The notes below the pieces were generated by a model. That model was given only the letters and a program-made list of their open reading frames with translations. It did no database searches and was not told the DNA's origin. Of a stretch of DNA of 64,000 bases, positions 27,430-35,600 are shown piece after piece. The position numbers were made by a program, and so were the translations under genes. Location of the stretch: contig JAIUOS010000015.1 in the NCBI GenBank assembly GCA_020161755.1, positions 1 through 64,000 of the forward strand, read 5' to 3'. The stretch is from Actinomycetota bacterium. GTDB lineage: Bacteria > Actinomycetota > Actinomycetes > Propionibacteriales > Propionibacteriaceae. How positions within the stretch are numbered: the stretch's first letter is position 1; every line of letters starts with the position of its first letter.

Positions 27430-29178
27430 ATGCGTTTGTCCCTCAGGCGAGCAATCGGCGGCCTGATCGCCGGATCGGCGGTGATCAGCAGCCTCGCCGC
27501 CCTCCCCGGTGCGCCCGCGAGTGCCGCGTCCGCCGACTTCTGTGCGGCGTCCGTCGCGCCGGTGTACCGCACGATCAACCCCACCACCTCCTCCCAGCTG
27601 CTCACCCGCTGGCAGAGCGAGGAGCTGGGCGCCGTCCGCTACGGCTTCAGCGACGACCGCGGCGTGTTCGGCTACGCGGGCCGGGTCGCGGCCACGGGTC
27701 TGGCTCCGGTGACGCGGCTGTACAGCCCCAAGACCCACGACTTCCTCTGGTCGGCCACCGCCGCGGGCGTGAAGAAGGCGATCGCCGCCGGTTACCTCAA
27801 CCAGGGCGTCTCGTTCTACGCCCCGACCGCGTCCAGCAACTGCACGGTCGGCGTCAAGCGCTTCGTCAAGGGCACGCACAACCGCAACGCCTGGACCACC
27901 GCGGAGAAGAAGGCCCTCCTCGCCGCCGGCTGGAAGGACGCCGGCACGGAGTTCTACCTGCGCCAGGCGACCGTCGCGGCGGCCTCGGTGCCGACGGCAG
28001 CGCCCACCACGGCGGCGCCCACCAGCGCGGCGCCCACCAGCGCGGCCCCCACCACCGCGGCACCCACCACCGCGGCACCCACCACCGCGGCACCCACCTC
28101 CGCAGCGCCCACCACCGCGGCACCCACCACCGCAGCGCCCACCACCGCGGCACCCACCACCGCAGCGCCCACCTCCGCGGCACCCACCACCGCAGCACCC
28201 ACCCCGACCACCACGACCGCCGCAGCGGCGCCGGTGGCCGGTGCGTCCACCAGCGACAGCTTCACGCTCGCCGTCATCGGTGACACGCAGGACGAGATCT
28301 ACTCGGCGTCCGACGCCCGGTTCTCCCGGCGTACCGCGTGGCTGGCCAGCAACAAGGACTCGCTCGGCCTGAAGTACGTCCTCCACACCGGCGACCTCAG
28401 CAGCTGGGGCTGGCTGGCAACGAGCCAGTTCGACAACGCCAAGGCGGCCATGTCCAACCTGACCAACGCGGGCATTCCGTTCGCGGGGGCCATCGGCAAC
28501 CACGACACCGCGGCGGTCGGCTGGAACGGCGTGGCCGGCAGTTCGGGACTCGGCGGTTCCGCGTTCGCGCAGAGCCCGGCCTGCCCCGCGAAGGTCGGCG
28601 CCGCGAACTGCAACTCCAACTACCTGGTCCGCCAGACCGGCACCTACAACTCCTACTTCCCCCAGAGCAGCATCAAGGCGGTCGGCGGGGCGTTCGAGTC
28701 GGGCAAGGTCGACAACATCTGGACCACCTTCACCGCCAACGACACCAAGTGGCTGGTGCTCACCCTCGAGCTGTGGCAGCGCCCGGCCGTCGTGGCGTGG
28801 GCCAAGGACGTGGTCGCGTCCCACCCGGACTACAACGTGATCATCTCCACCCACAGCTACCTGGAGGGAGACGGCTCCATCTCCTCGTCCAACGGCGGCT
28901 ACGGCGCCACGGCCCCGAGCTACCTGTACGACCAGGTCGTGAGCAAGTACAGCAACGTCAAGCTCATCTTCAGCGGCCACACCGGCACGATGACCAGCCG
29001 CACGGACAGCCCCGGCGGCAACACCGTGGTGTCCTACCTGGGCAACGAGCTGGGCAATGACGCGGTGTTCCGGGTCCTCAAGATCAACACGAAGACCGGA
29101 GCGGTCACCAGCACCGTCTACAACGGCTCCCTCACCTCGGTGGGGACCACCAGCAACACCATCAAGGTCATCAGCTGA
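27430..29178 (+). CDS. Secreted metallophosphatase B with DUF5648-like N-terminus and repeat linker
   Basis: 582 residues from ATG 27430 (AGGAG at 27421-27425). Signal peptide to about residue 35 (APASAAS). Residues about 40-180 resemble DUF5648 (VYRTINPTTSSQLLT, YSPKTHDFLW). A Pro/Thr/Ala linker of 13 five-residue repeats follows (28003-28197). The metallophosphatase domain has AVIGDTQDE, LHTGDLSSWGW, GNHDTAAVGW, IISTHSYL and FSGHTGTM. Unlike paralogues A and C it lacks the shared beta module, so the N-terminus has been exchanged. Probably cell-surface or secreted. Confidence 0.9.
   Translation: MRLSLRRAIGGLIAGSAVISSLAALPGAPASAASADFCAASVAPVYRTINPTTSSQLLTRWQSEELGAVRYGFSDDRGVFGYAGRVAATGLAPVTRLYSPKTHDFLWSATAAGVKKAIAAGYLNQGVSFYAPTASSNCTVGVKRFVKGTHNRNAWTTAEKKALLAAGWKDAGTEFYLRQATVAAASVPTAAPTTAAPTSAAPTSAAPTTAAPTTAAPTTAAPTSAAPTTAAPTTAAPTTAAPTTAAPTSAAPTTAAPTPTTTTAAAAPVAGASTSDSFTLAVIGDTQDEIYSASDARFSRRTAWLASNKDSLGLKYVLHTGDLSSWGWLATSQFDNAKAAMSNLTNAGIPFAGAIGNHDTAAVGWNGVAGSSGLGGSAFAQSPACPAKVGAANCNSNYLVRQTGTYNSYFPQSSIKAVGGAFESGKVDNIWTTFTANDTKWLVLTLELWQRPAVVAWAKDVVASHPDYNVIISTHSYLEGDGSISSSNGGYGATAPSYLYDQVVSKYSNVKLIFSGHTGTMTSRTDSPGGNTVVSYLGNELGNDAVFRVLKINTKTGAVTSTVYNGSLTSVGTTSNTIKVIS
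28003..28197. repeat. 13 x 15-bp coding repeat (PTTAA/PTSAA linker)
   Basis: Thirteen in-frame 15-base units encode PTTAA or PTSAA. The units are nearly identical at the DNA level (cccaccaccgcggca type), so copy number can change by recombination or slippage without a frame shift, altering only linker length. Confidence 0.92.
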
Positions 29179-29203
29179 CCGACAACGGCTGACCGCACAG
29201 CGC

Positions 29204-29237
29204 AGGGGCACCATCGGCGAGAGCCGGTGGTGCCCCT
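29204..29237 (+). terminator. Hairpin after metallophosphatase B
   Basis: AGGGGCACCA pairs with TGGTGCCCCT, extended inward by TCGGC/GCCGG around a GAGA loop. It lies 25 bases past the stop. There is no T-run, as is common in GC-rich actinobacteria. Confidence 0.7.
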
Positions 29238-29333
29238 GATGTGTGTCCGGAGCCGGCCCGGCTGACCGTGCCGCCCCCCTGTCACCCGTGCGGGGAACTG
29301 CGACCCCATACAGGATTCACTCATACTGTTCTC

Positions 29334-29352
29334 AGCTTTCGGGGGGAAAGCT
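29334..29352 (+). promoter_or_regulatory. Leader hairpin with G5 loop upstream of metallophosphatase C
   Basis: AGCTTTC (29334-29340) and GAAAGCT (29346-29352) form a perfect 7-bp stem that presents GGGGG in its loop. A TACTGT/CATACT -10-like sequence at 29322-29329 would place the start point just before the stem. It is a candidate regulatory leader. Confidence 0.45.
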
Positions 29353-29402
29353 CGCCCGGGTCAGCCGACCCCGGGCGTCGCCGTGAAAGCTGGAGTCCTG
29401 CC

Positions 29403-31094
29403 ATGCCGCACGTCCCCCCGATCAGCGGGCACGCCCTGCCCCCCGCGAAGCGCTCGCTCTCCGTCGCCCTCGCCGTCCTCACGATGTCGCTCGCCGTCCT
29501 CACCACCGCCGTCGCGGCGTGGGTGAACCCGACCGAGGCGCACGCGGCGGGCTCCCGGACCCTCACGGTGACGCCGGGCGCGGTCACGCAGGTCAGCATC
29601 GGACGGTCCCGCGTCACCTCGATCGCGTCCGCGACCTTCACGGTGCCGGAGGGCTCCCCGGTGGACGCGGGCTTCCAGTTCCGCGCCTCCTCGAAGTCGT
29701 CGGGCTACCTCACCAAGCTGAGCGTGGGCGCCGACGGCGCGCTCTCCGGCGCCTTCAGCCGGCTCAGCCACAGCGTCCAGACCCCGCTCGGCAGCGCGGT
29801 CGACCTCGGTCTGGCCGTCACCGCCGGTGACGTCGTCCACCTCCAGGCGACCGTCACCGCCAAGAGCAAGGTGAGGATCTACCTGCGCGCCTGGAAGGAC
29901 GGGGAAGCGAAGCCGTCCGCCTGGCAGGCCACCGTGACCGACGCGACCTCCAGCCGGATCAAGCGTTCGGGTCGCACCTACCTCTGGGTGGACGGGTCCA
30001 CCGCCACCGCCTCCAGCCAGTACACCTACGGCGACGTCTCGGTGCGCGCCTTCACGGCGCGCAAGGCCGCCAAGGTGGGGGTCGCCGACCAGAGCTCCCA
30101 CGCCACCGACAACCCGGGCGACGGCACCGGCACCGGGACCGGCACCGGCAGCCCGTTCACCATCGCCGTGATGCCCGACACCCAGGACGAGACCCTCAAC
30201 CCGGCGAACACGAAGTTCTCGAACCGGACGCAGTGGCTGGTCGACAACCGCGACGCCCTGAACCTGAAGTACGTGATGCACTCCGGCGACGTCGTCAACT
30301 GGGGGTGGCTGGTCCCGTCCCAGTTCACCGTCGCCAGGACCGCGATCGCGAAGCTGGCCGACGCCGGCATTCCCTACGCGCTGACCATCGGCAACCACGA
30401 CACCGCCGCGGTGGGCTGGAACAACGTCGAGGGCAGCACCGGCTACGGCGGCTCCGCCTACATGTACAACCCCGAGTGCCCGTCCCGCGTCGGGGCCAGC
30501 CAGTGCTCGAGCAACCTGCTCGTCCGGCGCACGGACGCCTTCAACGCCGCCTTCCCGCTGAGCAGCATCCAGAACCTCGGTGGCGCCTTCGAGGCCGGCA
30601 AGGTCGACAACATCTGGACCACCTTCGCCGACGAGGGCAGCGGCACCAAGTGGCTCGTGCTCACCCTGGAACTGTGGCCGCGCAAGGACGTGGTGAGCTG
30701 GGCGGCCGGTGTGGTGGCCGACCACCCCGACTACAACGTGCTGGTGCAGACCCACTCCTACCTGACCTCCGGCGGCGGCATCGACCAGTCCAACGGCGGC
30801 TACGGGGCGACCAGCGGCCAGTACCTGTACGACAACCTGATCGGCAAGTACGCCAACATCAAGCTGGTCTTCTCCGGCCACGTGGGCCAGGCCACCAAGC
30901 GGATCGACACCGGCGTCCACGGCAACAAGATCGTGAGCTACCTGGAGTGCTTCCACTCCGGCAGCACCAACCCGGTGCGGATCGTCACGATCGATCCGGC
31001 GTCCGGCAAGGTCACCACGAAGATCTACTCCCCCTACACGGACGAAACCTGGTCGCAGTACTCGACGAGCGACACGATCGACCTCGTACGATGA
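29403..31094 (+). CDS. Secreted metallophosphatase C with N-terminal shared beta module
   Basis: 563 residues from ATG 29403, with CTGGAG upstream. Signal peptide to about residue 49 (EAHAAGS). The shared beta module occupies about 50-230 and ends in RIYLRAWKDGEAKPSAWQ. A Gly/Thr linker (GDGTGTGTGTG) leads to the phosphoesterase core with AVMPDTQDE, MHSGDVVNWGW, GNHDTAAVGW, LVQTHSYL and FSGHVGQA. Closely related to proteins A and B. Followed within 5 bases by the GDPD lipoprotein, so probably co-transcribed and functionally linked to phosphodiester turnover. Confidence 0.9.
   Translation: MPHVPPISGHALPPAKRSLSVALAVLTMSLAVLTTAVAAWVNPTEAHAAGSRTLTVTPGAVTQVSIGRSRVTSIASATFTVPEGSPVDAGFQFRASSKSSGYLTKLSVGADGALSGAFSRLSHSVQTPLGSAVDLGLAVTAGDVVHLQATVTAKSKVRIYLRAWKDGEAKPSAWQATVTDATSSRIKRSGRTYLWVDGSTATASSQYTYGDVSVRAFTARKAAKVGVADQSSHATDNPGDGTGTGTGTGSPFTIAVMPDTQDETLNPANTKFSNRTQWLVDNRDALNLKYVMHSGDVVNWGWLVPSQFTVARTAIAKLADAGIPYALTIGNHDTAAVGWNNVEGSTGYGGSAYMYNPECPSRVGASQCSSNLLVRRTDAFNAAFPLSSIQNLGGAFEAGKVDNIWTTFADEGSGTKWLVLTLELWPRKDVVSWAAGVVADHPDYNVLVQTHSYLTSGGGIDQSNGGYGATSGQYLYDNLIGKYANIKLVFSGHVGQATKRIDTGVHGNKIVSYLECFHSGSTNPVRIVTIDPASGKVTTKIYSPYTDETWSQYSTSDTIDLVR
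31087..31092 (+). promoter_or_regulatory. -10 box for leaderless transcription of the GDPD gene
   Basis: TACGAT inside the last codons of metallophosphatase C ends 6 bases before ATG 31099. There is no Shine-Dalgarno. It would add an independent start to any read-through from upstream. Confidence 0.45.
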
Positions 31095-31098
31095 GGGG

Positions 31099-32583
31099 AT
31101 GGCTCCACTCAGCCGACGACGACTCCTGGTTGCCGGTGGAGTAGGTCTGGCCGCCCTCGCCGGTTGCACGATCGACGGCGCGTTCGGGGGCAACGGCTCG
31201 GGGTCGGCCACACCGAGTCCGGCCCGGGACGCGACGCTCGAACGCTGGCTGCAGAACCGGCGCGCCCCGTACTTCATCGGGCACCGGGGCGCCGGCGACG
31301 TCGTCCCCGAGCACAGCCTGCCGAGCTACCTCCAGGCGCTGGACTGGGGCGCGGAGGCCATCGAGGTGTCCGTCGTGATGAGCAGCGACGGCGTGCTGTT
31401 CTGCCACCACGACCTCACCCTCGACCGCACGTCGCCGCTCAGCGGCCGCGCGAACGACTACCCCGCACACGTCCTCGACGACACACCCGTCCAGATACCC
31501 AGGCTGGGACCGTACTGGACCGGCGAAGCGATGCCCCGGCTGCCGCGACTGGAGGCCGTCCTCGACGAGATCGGCGGGCGCGCCGTGCTGTGCATCGAGC
31601 CGAAGCTGGACGCCGCCTACCCCGCGCTGGTGGAGACGATCACCCGTCGCGGCCTGGCGTCGTCGGTGATGCTCAAGCTGGATGCCACCAGCCCGCGCAT
31701 CCCGATGGCCAAGGAGGCCGGCTTCGCCGTGTTCGGCTACCTCGGCAACATGGACGTGGCCACGCCGAAGGCGATCACCAGGCTCGCGGGGGCCCTCGAT
31801 CCCCGCACCGACGCGATCGTCCTGCCCTCGCGCAGCGTCAAGGGGCTGCTGCCCCCGGACGTCGTCGCCCACGCCGTCGCCACCGAGGTCCCGCTGTGGC
31901 TCTTCCCGGTGCACCGGCGCTACGAGGTCGACTACTTCACCCAGCTCGGGGCGCAGGGCATGGTCACCCCCGACCTGGGCTACGTGAACGGCTCGCTCCC
32001 CGCCGTCGCGACCGACCGCTGGCGCGCCGGCCGGATCAGCGCGGGCGAGCTCACGCTCGACCCGTACGGCAACCGCTTCGGGCTCCAGTGGCCCGGCGAG
32101 GGCGTGGTGGGACTCGCGTTCCCCGACCGGCCGTCGTTCCTGCTGCTCGGCAACACCAACCCGCTCCCACAGCCCTCCTACCGGCTGTCGGTCGACGTCT
32201 GCTACGACCCGCTGCCCGTCGACCGCTGGCAGCACATCTCGATCGCCTTCGGGCACGCCGACGACCGCTACTACGAGCACCGGATGGGCGAGTCGGACGG
32301 CTACCACGCCATCCTGCGCGCGGACGGGCAGATGGGGATCTTCGCCCACACCGCCGGCGACCGGGACGGCGAGGCGCTCACCGCGAGCGTGCTGACCGGC
32401 TCGCTGGCCCCGGGCACCTGGTCGCGGCTCACCCTCACCGTCGGCCCGGACGGGATCTCGTGGTCACGCGACAACGGCACCTCGGTGCGGTCGGGCGACA
32501 GCCGGTTCCGGGGCGGCTACGTCCACATCGGCTCCTCGGCCTCGGACGGACGCCTGCTGGTCCGCAACCTCACCGTGTCCTGA
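31099..32583 (+). CDS. Glycerophosphodiester phosphodiesterase lipoprotein with C-terminal beta domain
   Basis: 494 residues. Twin-arginine start (SRRRLLVAGG) with lipobox LAALAGC. The GDPD domain (about 55-320) has FIGHRGAGDVVPEHS, EVSVVMSSDGVLFCHHD and CIEPKLD metal and catalytic motifs. A C-terminal domain (about 330-494) is concanavalin/LamG-like and distantly resembles the shared beta module. It should cleave glycerophosphodiesters, for example polyglycerol-phosphate or deacylated lipids, at the outer face. TACGAT ends 6 bases before the ATG, and the gene starts 5 bases after metallophosphatase C. Confidence 0.88.
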   Translation: MAPLSRRRLLVAGGVGLAALAGCTIDGAFGGNGSGSATPSPARDATLERWLQNRRAPYFIGHRGAGDVVPEHSLPSYLQALDWGAEAIEVSVVMSSDGVLFCHHDLTLDRTSPLSGRANDYPAHVLDDTPVQIPRLGPYWTGEAMPRLPRLEAVLDEIGGRAVLCIEPKLDAAYPALVETITRRGLASSVMLKLDATSPRIPMAKEAGFAVFGYLGNMDVATPKAITRLAGALDPRTDAIVLPSRSVKGLLPPDVVAHAVATEVPLWLFPVHRRYEVDYFTQLGAQGMVTPDLGYVNGSLPAVATDRWRAGRISAGELTLDPYGNRFGLQWPGEGVVGLAFPDRPSFLLLGNTNPLPQPSYRLSVDVCYDPLPVDRWQHISIAFGHADDRYYEHRMGESDGYHAILRADGQMGIFAHTAGDRDGEALTASVLTGSLAPGTWSRLTLTVGPDGISWSRDNGTSVRSGDSRFRGGYVHIGSSASDGRLLVRNLTVS

Positions 32584-32604
32584 GGCAGGGTTCCTGAAAC
32601 CAGG

Positions 32605-32637
32605 TGTGGCGGCTCCCCGGGTCGGGGAGCCGCCACA
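32605..32637. terminator. Bidirectional terminator hairpin
   Basis: A 14-bp GC-rich stem (TGTGGCGGCTCCCC and complement) with a 5-base loop, located between the convergent GDPD gene and giant surface protein 1. Confidence 0.8.
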
Positions 32638-32649
32638 GACTGTTCGGCG

Positions 32650-35600
32650 TCAGGGCAGCGGCGTGACGACGAAGTTGTCGATCGTCGCCGTGACCGGTGC
32701 GTTGGTGGCCGAGCTGGACAGGTAGGAGTACAGGCCCACCGCTCCGGCCGCCTGGAGGGCAGCGGTGCTGTCGGTCGTCGTCGTCTGCCACGACGCCGGC
32801 TCGGTGGTGCCCTCCTTCCACACCTTCGCCCGCAGCGTGGTGCTGTTCGCACCCTGGAGCTGGAACCGGACGTTCAGCACGTCACCGGGCGCGTAGACCA
32901 TCCCGGAGATGTTCTGGGTGGTGAGCACCGTCTCGGTCCCACTCACCGTCCGTGCCAGGTACAGGGTGGTCACCGTCGCGGTCACCCGCAGCTTCACCCG
33001 GTAGTCGGACGTGCCGATCCGCCGCCCGATCAGCGAGGTGTAGATGCCACCCCCGGTGCCGGCCTTGTCGTAGCCCACCTGGACGGTGAGATCGACGTCG
33101 CGGGCCGAGACCGAGTTGAGGTAGGCCGACGGCCCGCCGCCGGCGGTCATCCGCATGGTGCCCGCGGAGCCGTTGACGGCCAGGTTGCTGGCGCCGGTCA
33201 CCGTCCAGTTCCCGCCGGTGTTCGCCGTGCCCCACCCACCGGTCTGCGTCCGGGTGAAGGTGTCCCGGGCGATCGTGGTCGGTGCCGCGGTGACGGTGAC
33301 GGTGTGGGTGACCTCACCGGTCGCCCCGTCATCGTCGGTCACGACCAGCTTCACCGTGTACGTGCCCGCGGCGCCGTAGGTGTGGTTCGGCTTCTGGGTC
33401 GTGGCCGTGTCCCCGTCACCGAAGGTCCACGCGTAGCCGGCGATCGTGCCGTCGGCATCCGAGGAACCCGACCCGTCGAACGACACCGCCAGGTTGTTCG
33501 GCGTGCTCGTGAACGCAGCCGTCGGCGCCTGGTTCGGCGGCGGGTCGGTCGCCACGACCTGCCGGGTCGTGGTCGCCTGGCCGAAGCGGTCGTCGGTCAC
33601 CGTGAGCGTCACGGTGTAGTTGCCCGCAGTGGTGTAGGAGTGCTGGGCGGTCAGGCCCGTCCCGGTCGCACCGTCCCCGAAGTTCCAGGCGTAGGTCGCG
33701 ATGGTGCCATCCGGATCGGTGGAACCACCGGCGTCGACGCTCAGGTCGAGGTGGTCGATCGTCGTCGTGAACGATGCGTTCGGCAGCACGTTCGGCGCGA
33801 GCACCGACACCTGCTTGGTGATCGAGTTGGTCCCGCCCCGATCGTCGTTGACGGTCAGTTTGACCGCGTAGGTGCCGGTCGCCGGGAACAGGTGCGTCGG
33901 CTGGAGCGTGTCGGTCACGCTCGGGCTGCCGTCGCCGAAGTCCCAGGCGAAGCTGGTGATCGTGCCGTCCGGGTCGTTCGACCCGGTGCCGTTGAACACC
34001 ACGTTCAGGTCGGTGGGCGTGTAGGTGTAGGCCGCCACCGGGTTCTGGTTGGGAGCCGGTTGTGCCGCCTCGTAGTGGGCGAGGACGCGCGCTGCGCTCA
34101 GCTCGCTCTCGTAGACGGCCACCTCGTCGATGTCACCGTTGAAGTACCAGGAGCTGGAGTTCCAGGTGACGTCGCCGCCGACCTTCCAGTACCCCGGGTA
34201 GTCCTCGGCGCTCGTCTGCGGGTTGGTGCCGACCAGGGCCCCGTCCACGTAGAGCTTCATCCCGTTGCCGGACAGTTCCGCGACCACCTGGTGCCAGCTT
34301 CCGTCGTTGTAGGACGCCGGGCTGGTGATGATGTTCATCTGACCGGTCCAGACGCCGAACTCGAGCTGGCCGGCGTTGTTCATGTAGACGTGCCGGTCGT
34401 AGCTGCTGGAGTTGTCGGTCTGGTTGCGACCGAAGCCGATGATCTTGCCGCCGACCGTGGTGGTCGTGCGGAACCACGCCTCGGTGCTGAACACCGTCGG
34501 GTTGTTGAAGACGTCGTCGGAGGAGACGAAGTCGTTGGACCCGTCGAAGCCCGCGGCCGTGTTCGGGATCGGCAGTGCCCCGTTGCGGCCGAGCGTCGGG
34601 CCGTTCCGGTAGGTGCCGGTCGAGTGGCTGCCGCTGGCGTCGTTCGCGACCGTGCCGGACGCCTCACCGAACCGCCAGTAGATGCGCGGGTGGTCGGTGT
34701 AGACCGCGGCACCGTAGTTGTCCAGCGGGCCGGAGCCGGCGGTGATGGTCACCTGGTGCACGACCGTGCCGGTCGCGCCCTTGTTGTCGGTGGCCGTCAG
34801 GGTCACGTTGTAGGACCCCGAACCGGCGTAGACGTGCACCGGGTTGACCCCGGAGCCGGTGGTGCCGTCACCGAAGTCCCAGCTGTAGCCGGTCACCGAG
34901 CCGTCGGGGTCGGTGGACGCGCTGCCGTCGAACGTCGCCCGACGGTCGAGCACCGTCGAGGTGAACGCGGCGCTCGGGGCCTGGTTCATCGCGAACCCGG
35001 CGGCGGTGTAGTGGTTCTGCACCTGGGCCGCGGTGAGTTCGTAGGAGTACACCGCCGCCTCGTCGATCGTGCCGTTGAGGTACGGGTCGGAACCCCAGGT
35101 GTTGTCGCCACCGACCTTCCAGTAGCCGTTGTAGTCCTGGGCGGCCGTCTGCGGGTTGGTGCCCACCAGGACGCCGTCCAGGTACAGCTTCATGCCGTTG
35201 CCGGACTGGGTCGCGACCACGTGGTGCCAGGCTCCGTCGTTGTAGGAATTGGTGCTGGTGATCGTGTTCGTGGTGCCGGTCCAGACGCCGAAGACCACCC
35301 GTCCGTCACCCTGGAGGTAGACGTGCCGGTCGTAGCTGTCGGACGTACCGTCGTTGCGGCTGCCGAAGCCGATGATCTTGCCGCCACTGGTGTCGGTCGT
35401 CTTGAACCAGGCCTCCTCGGAGTAGACCGTCGGGTTCGAGAACTGCGCGTTCGAGGCGACGAAGTCGTCGTTGCCGTCGAACGTCGCCGCGGTGTTGCCC
35501 GAGATCACGCCGGTGACGCCCTTGGTGGGCCCGTTGACGTAGGTGCCGTCGTTCAGCGACCGGCTCGAGTCCGCGGCCGTGGTGCCGGTGGTGTCGGCGA

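Noticed and set aside
28003-28197. Regular repeats considered as a CRISPR array
   Set aside because: The units are 15 bases, contiguous with no spacers, and encode a Pro/Thr/Ala linker.
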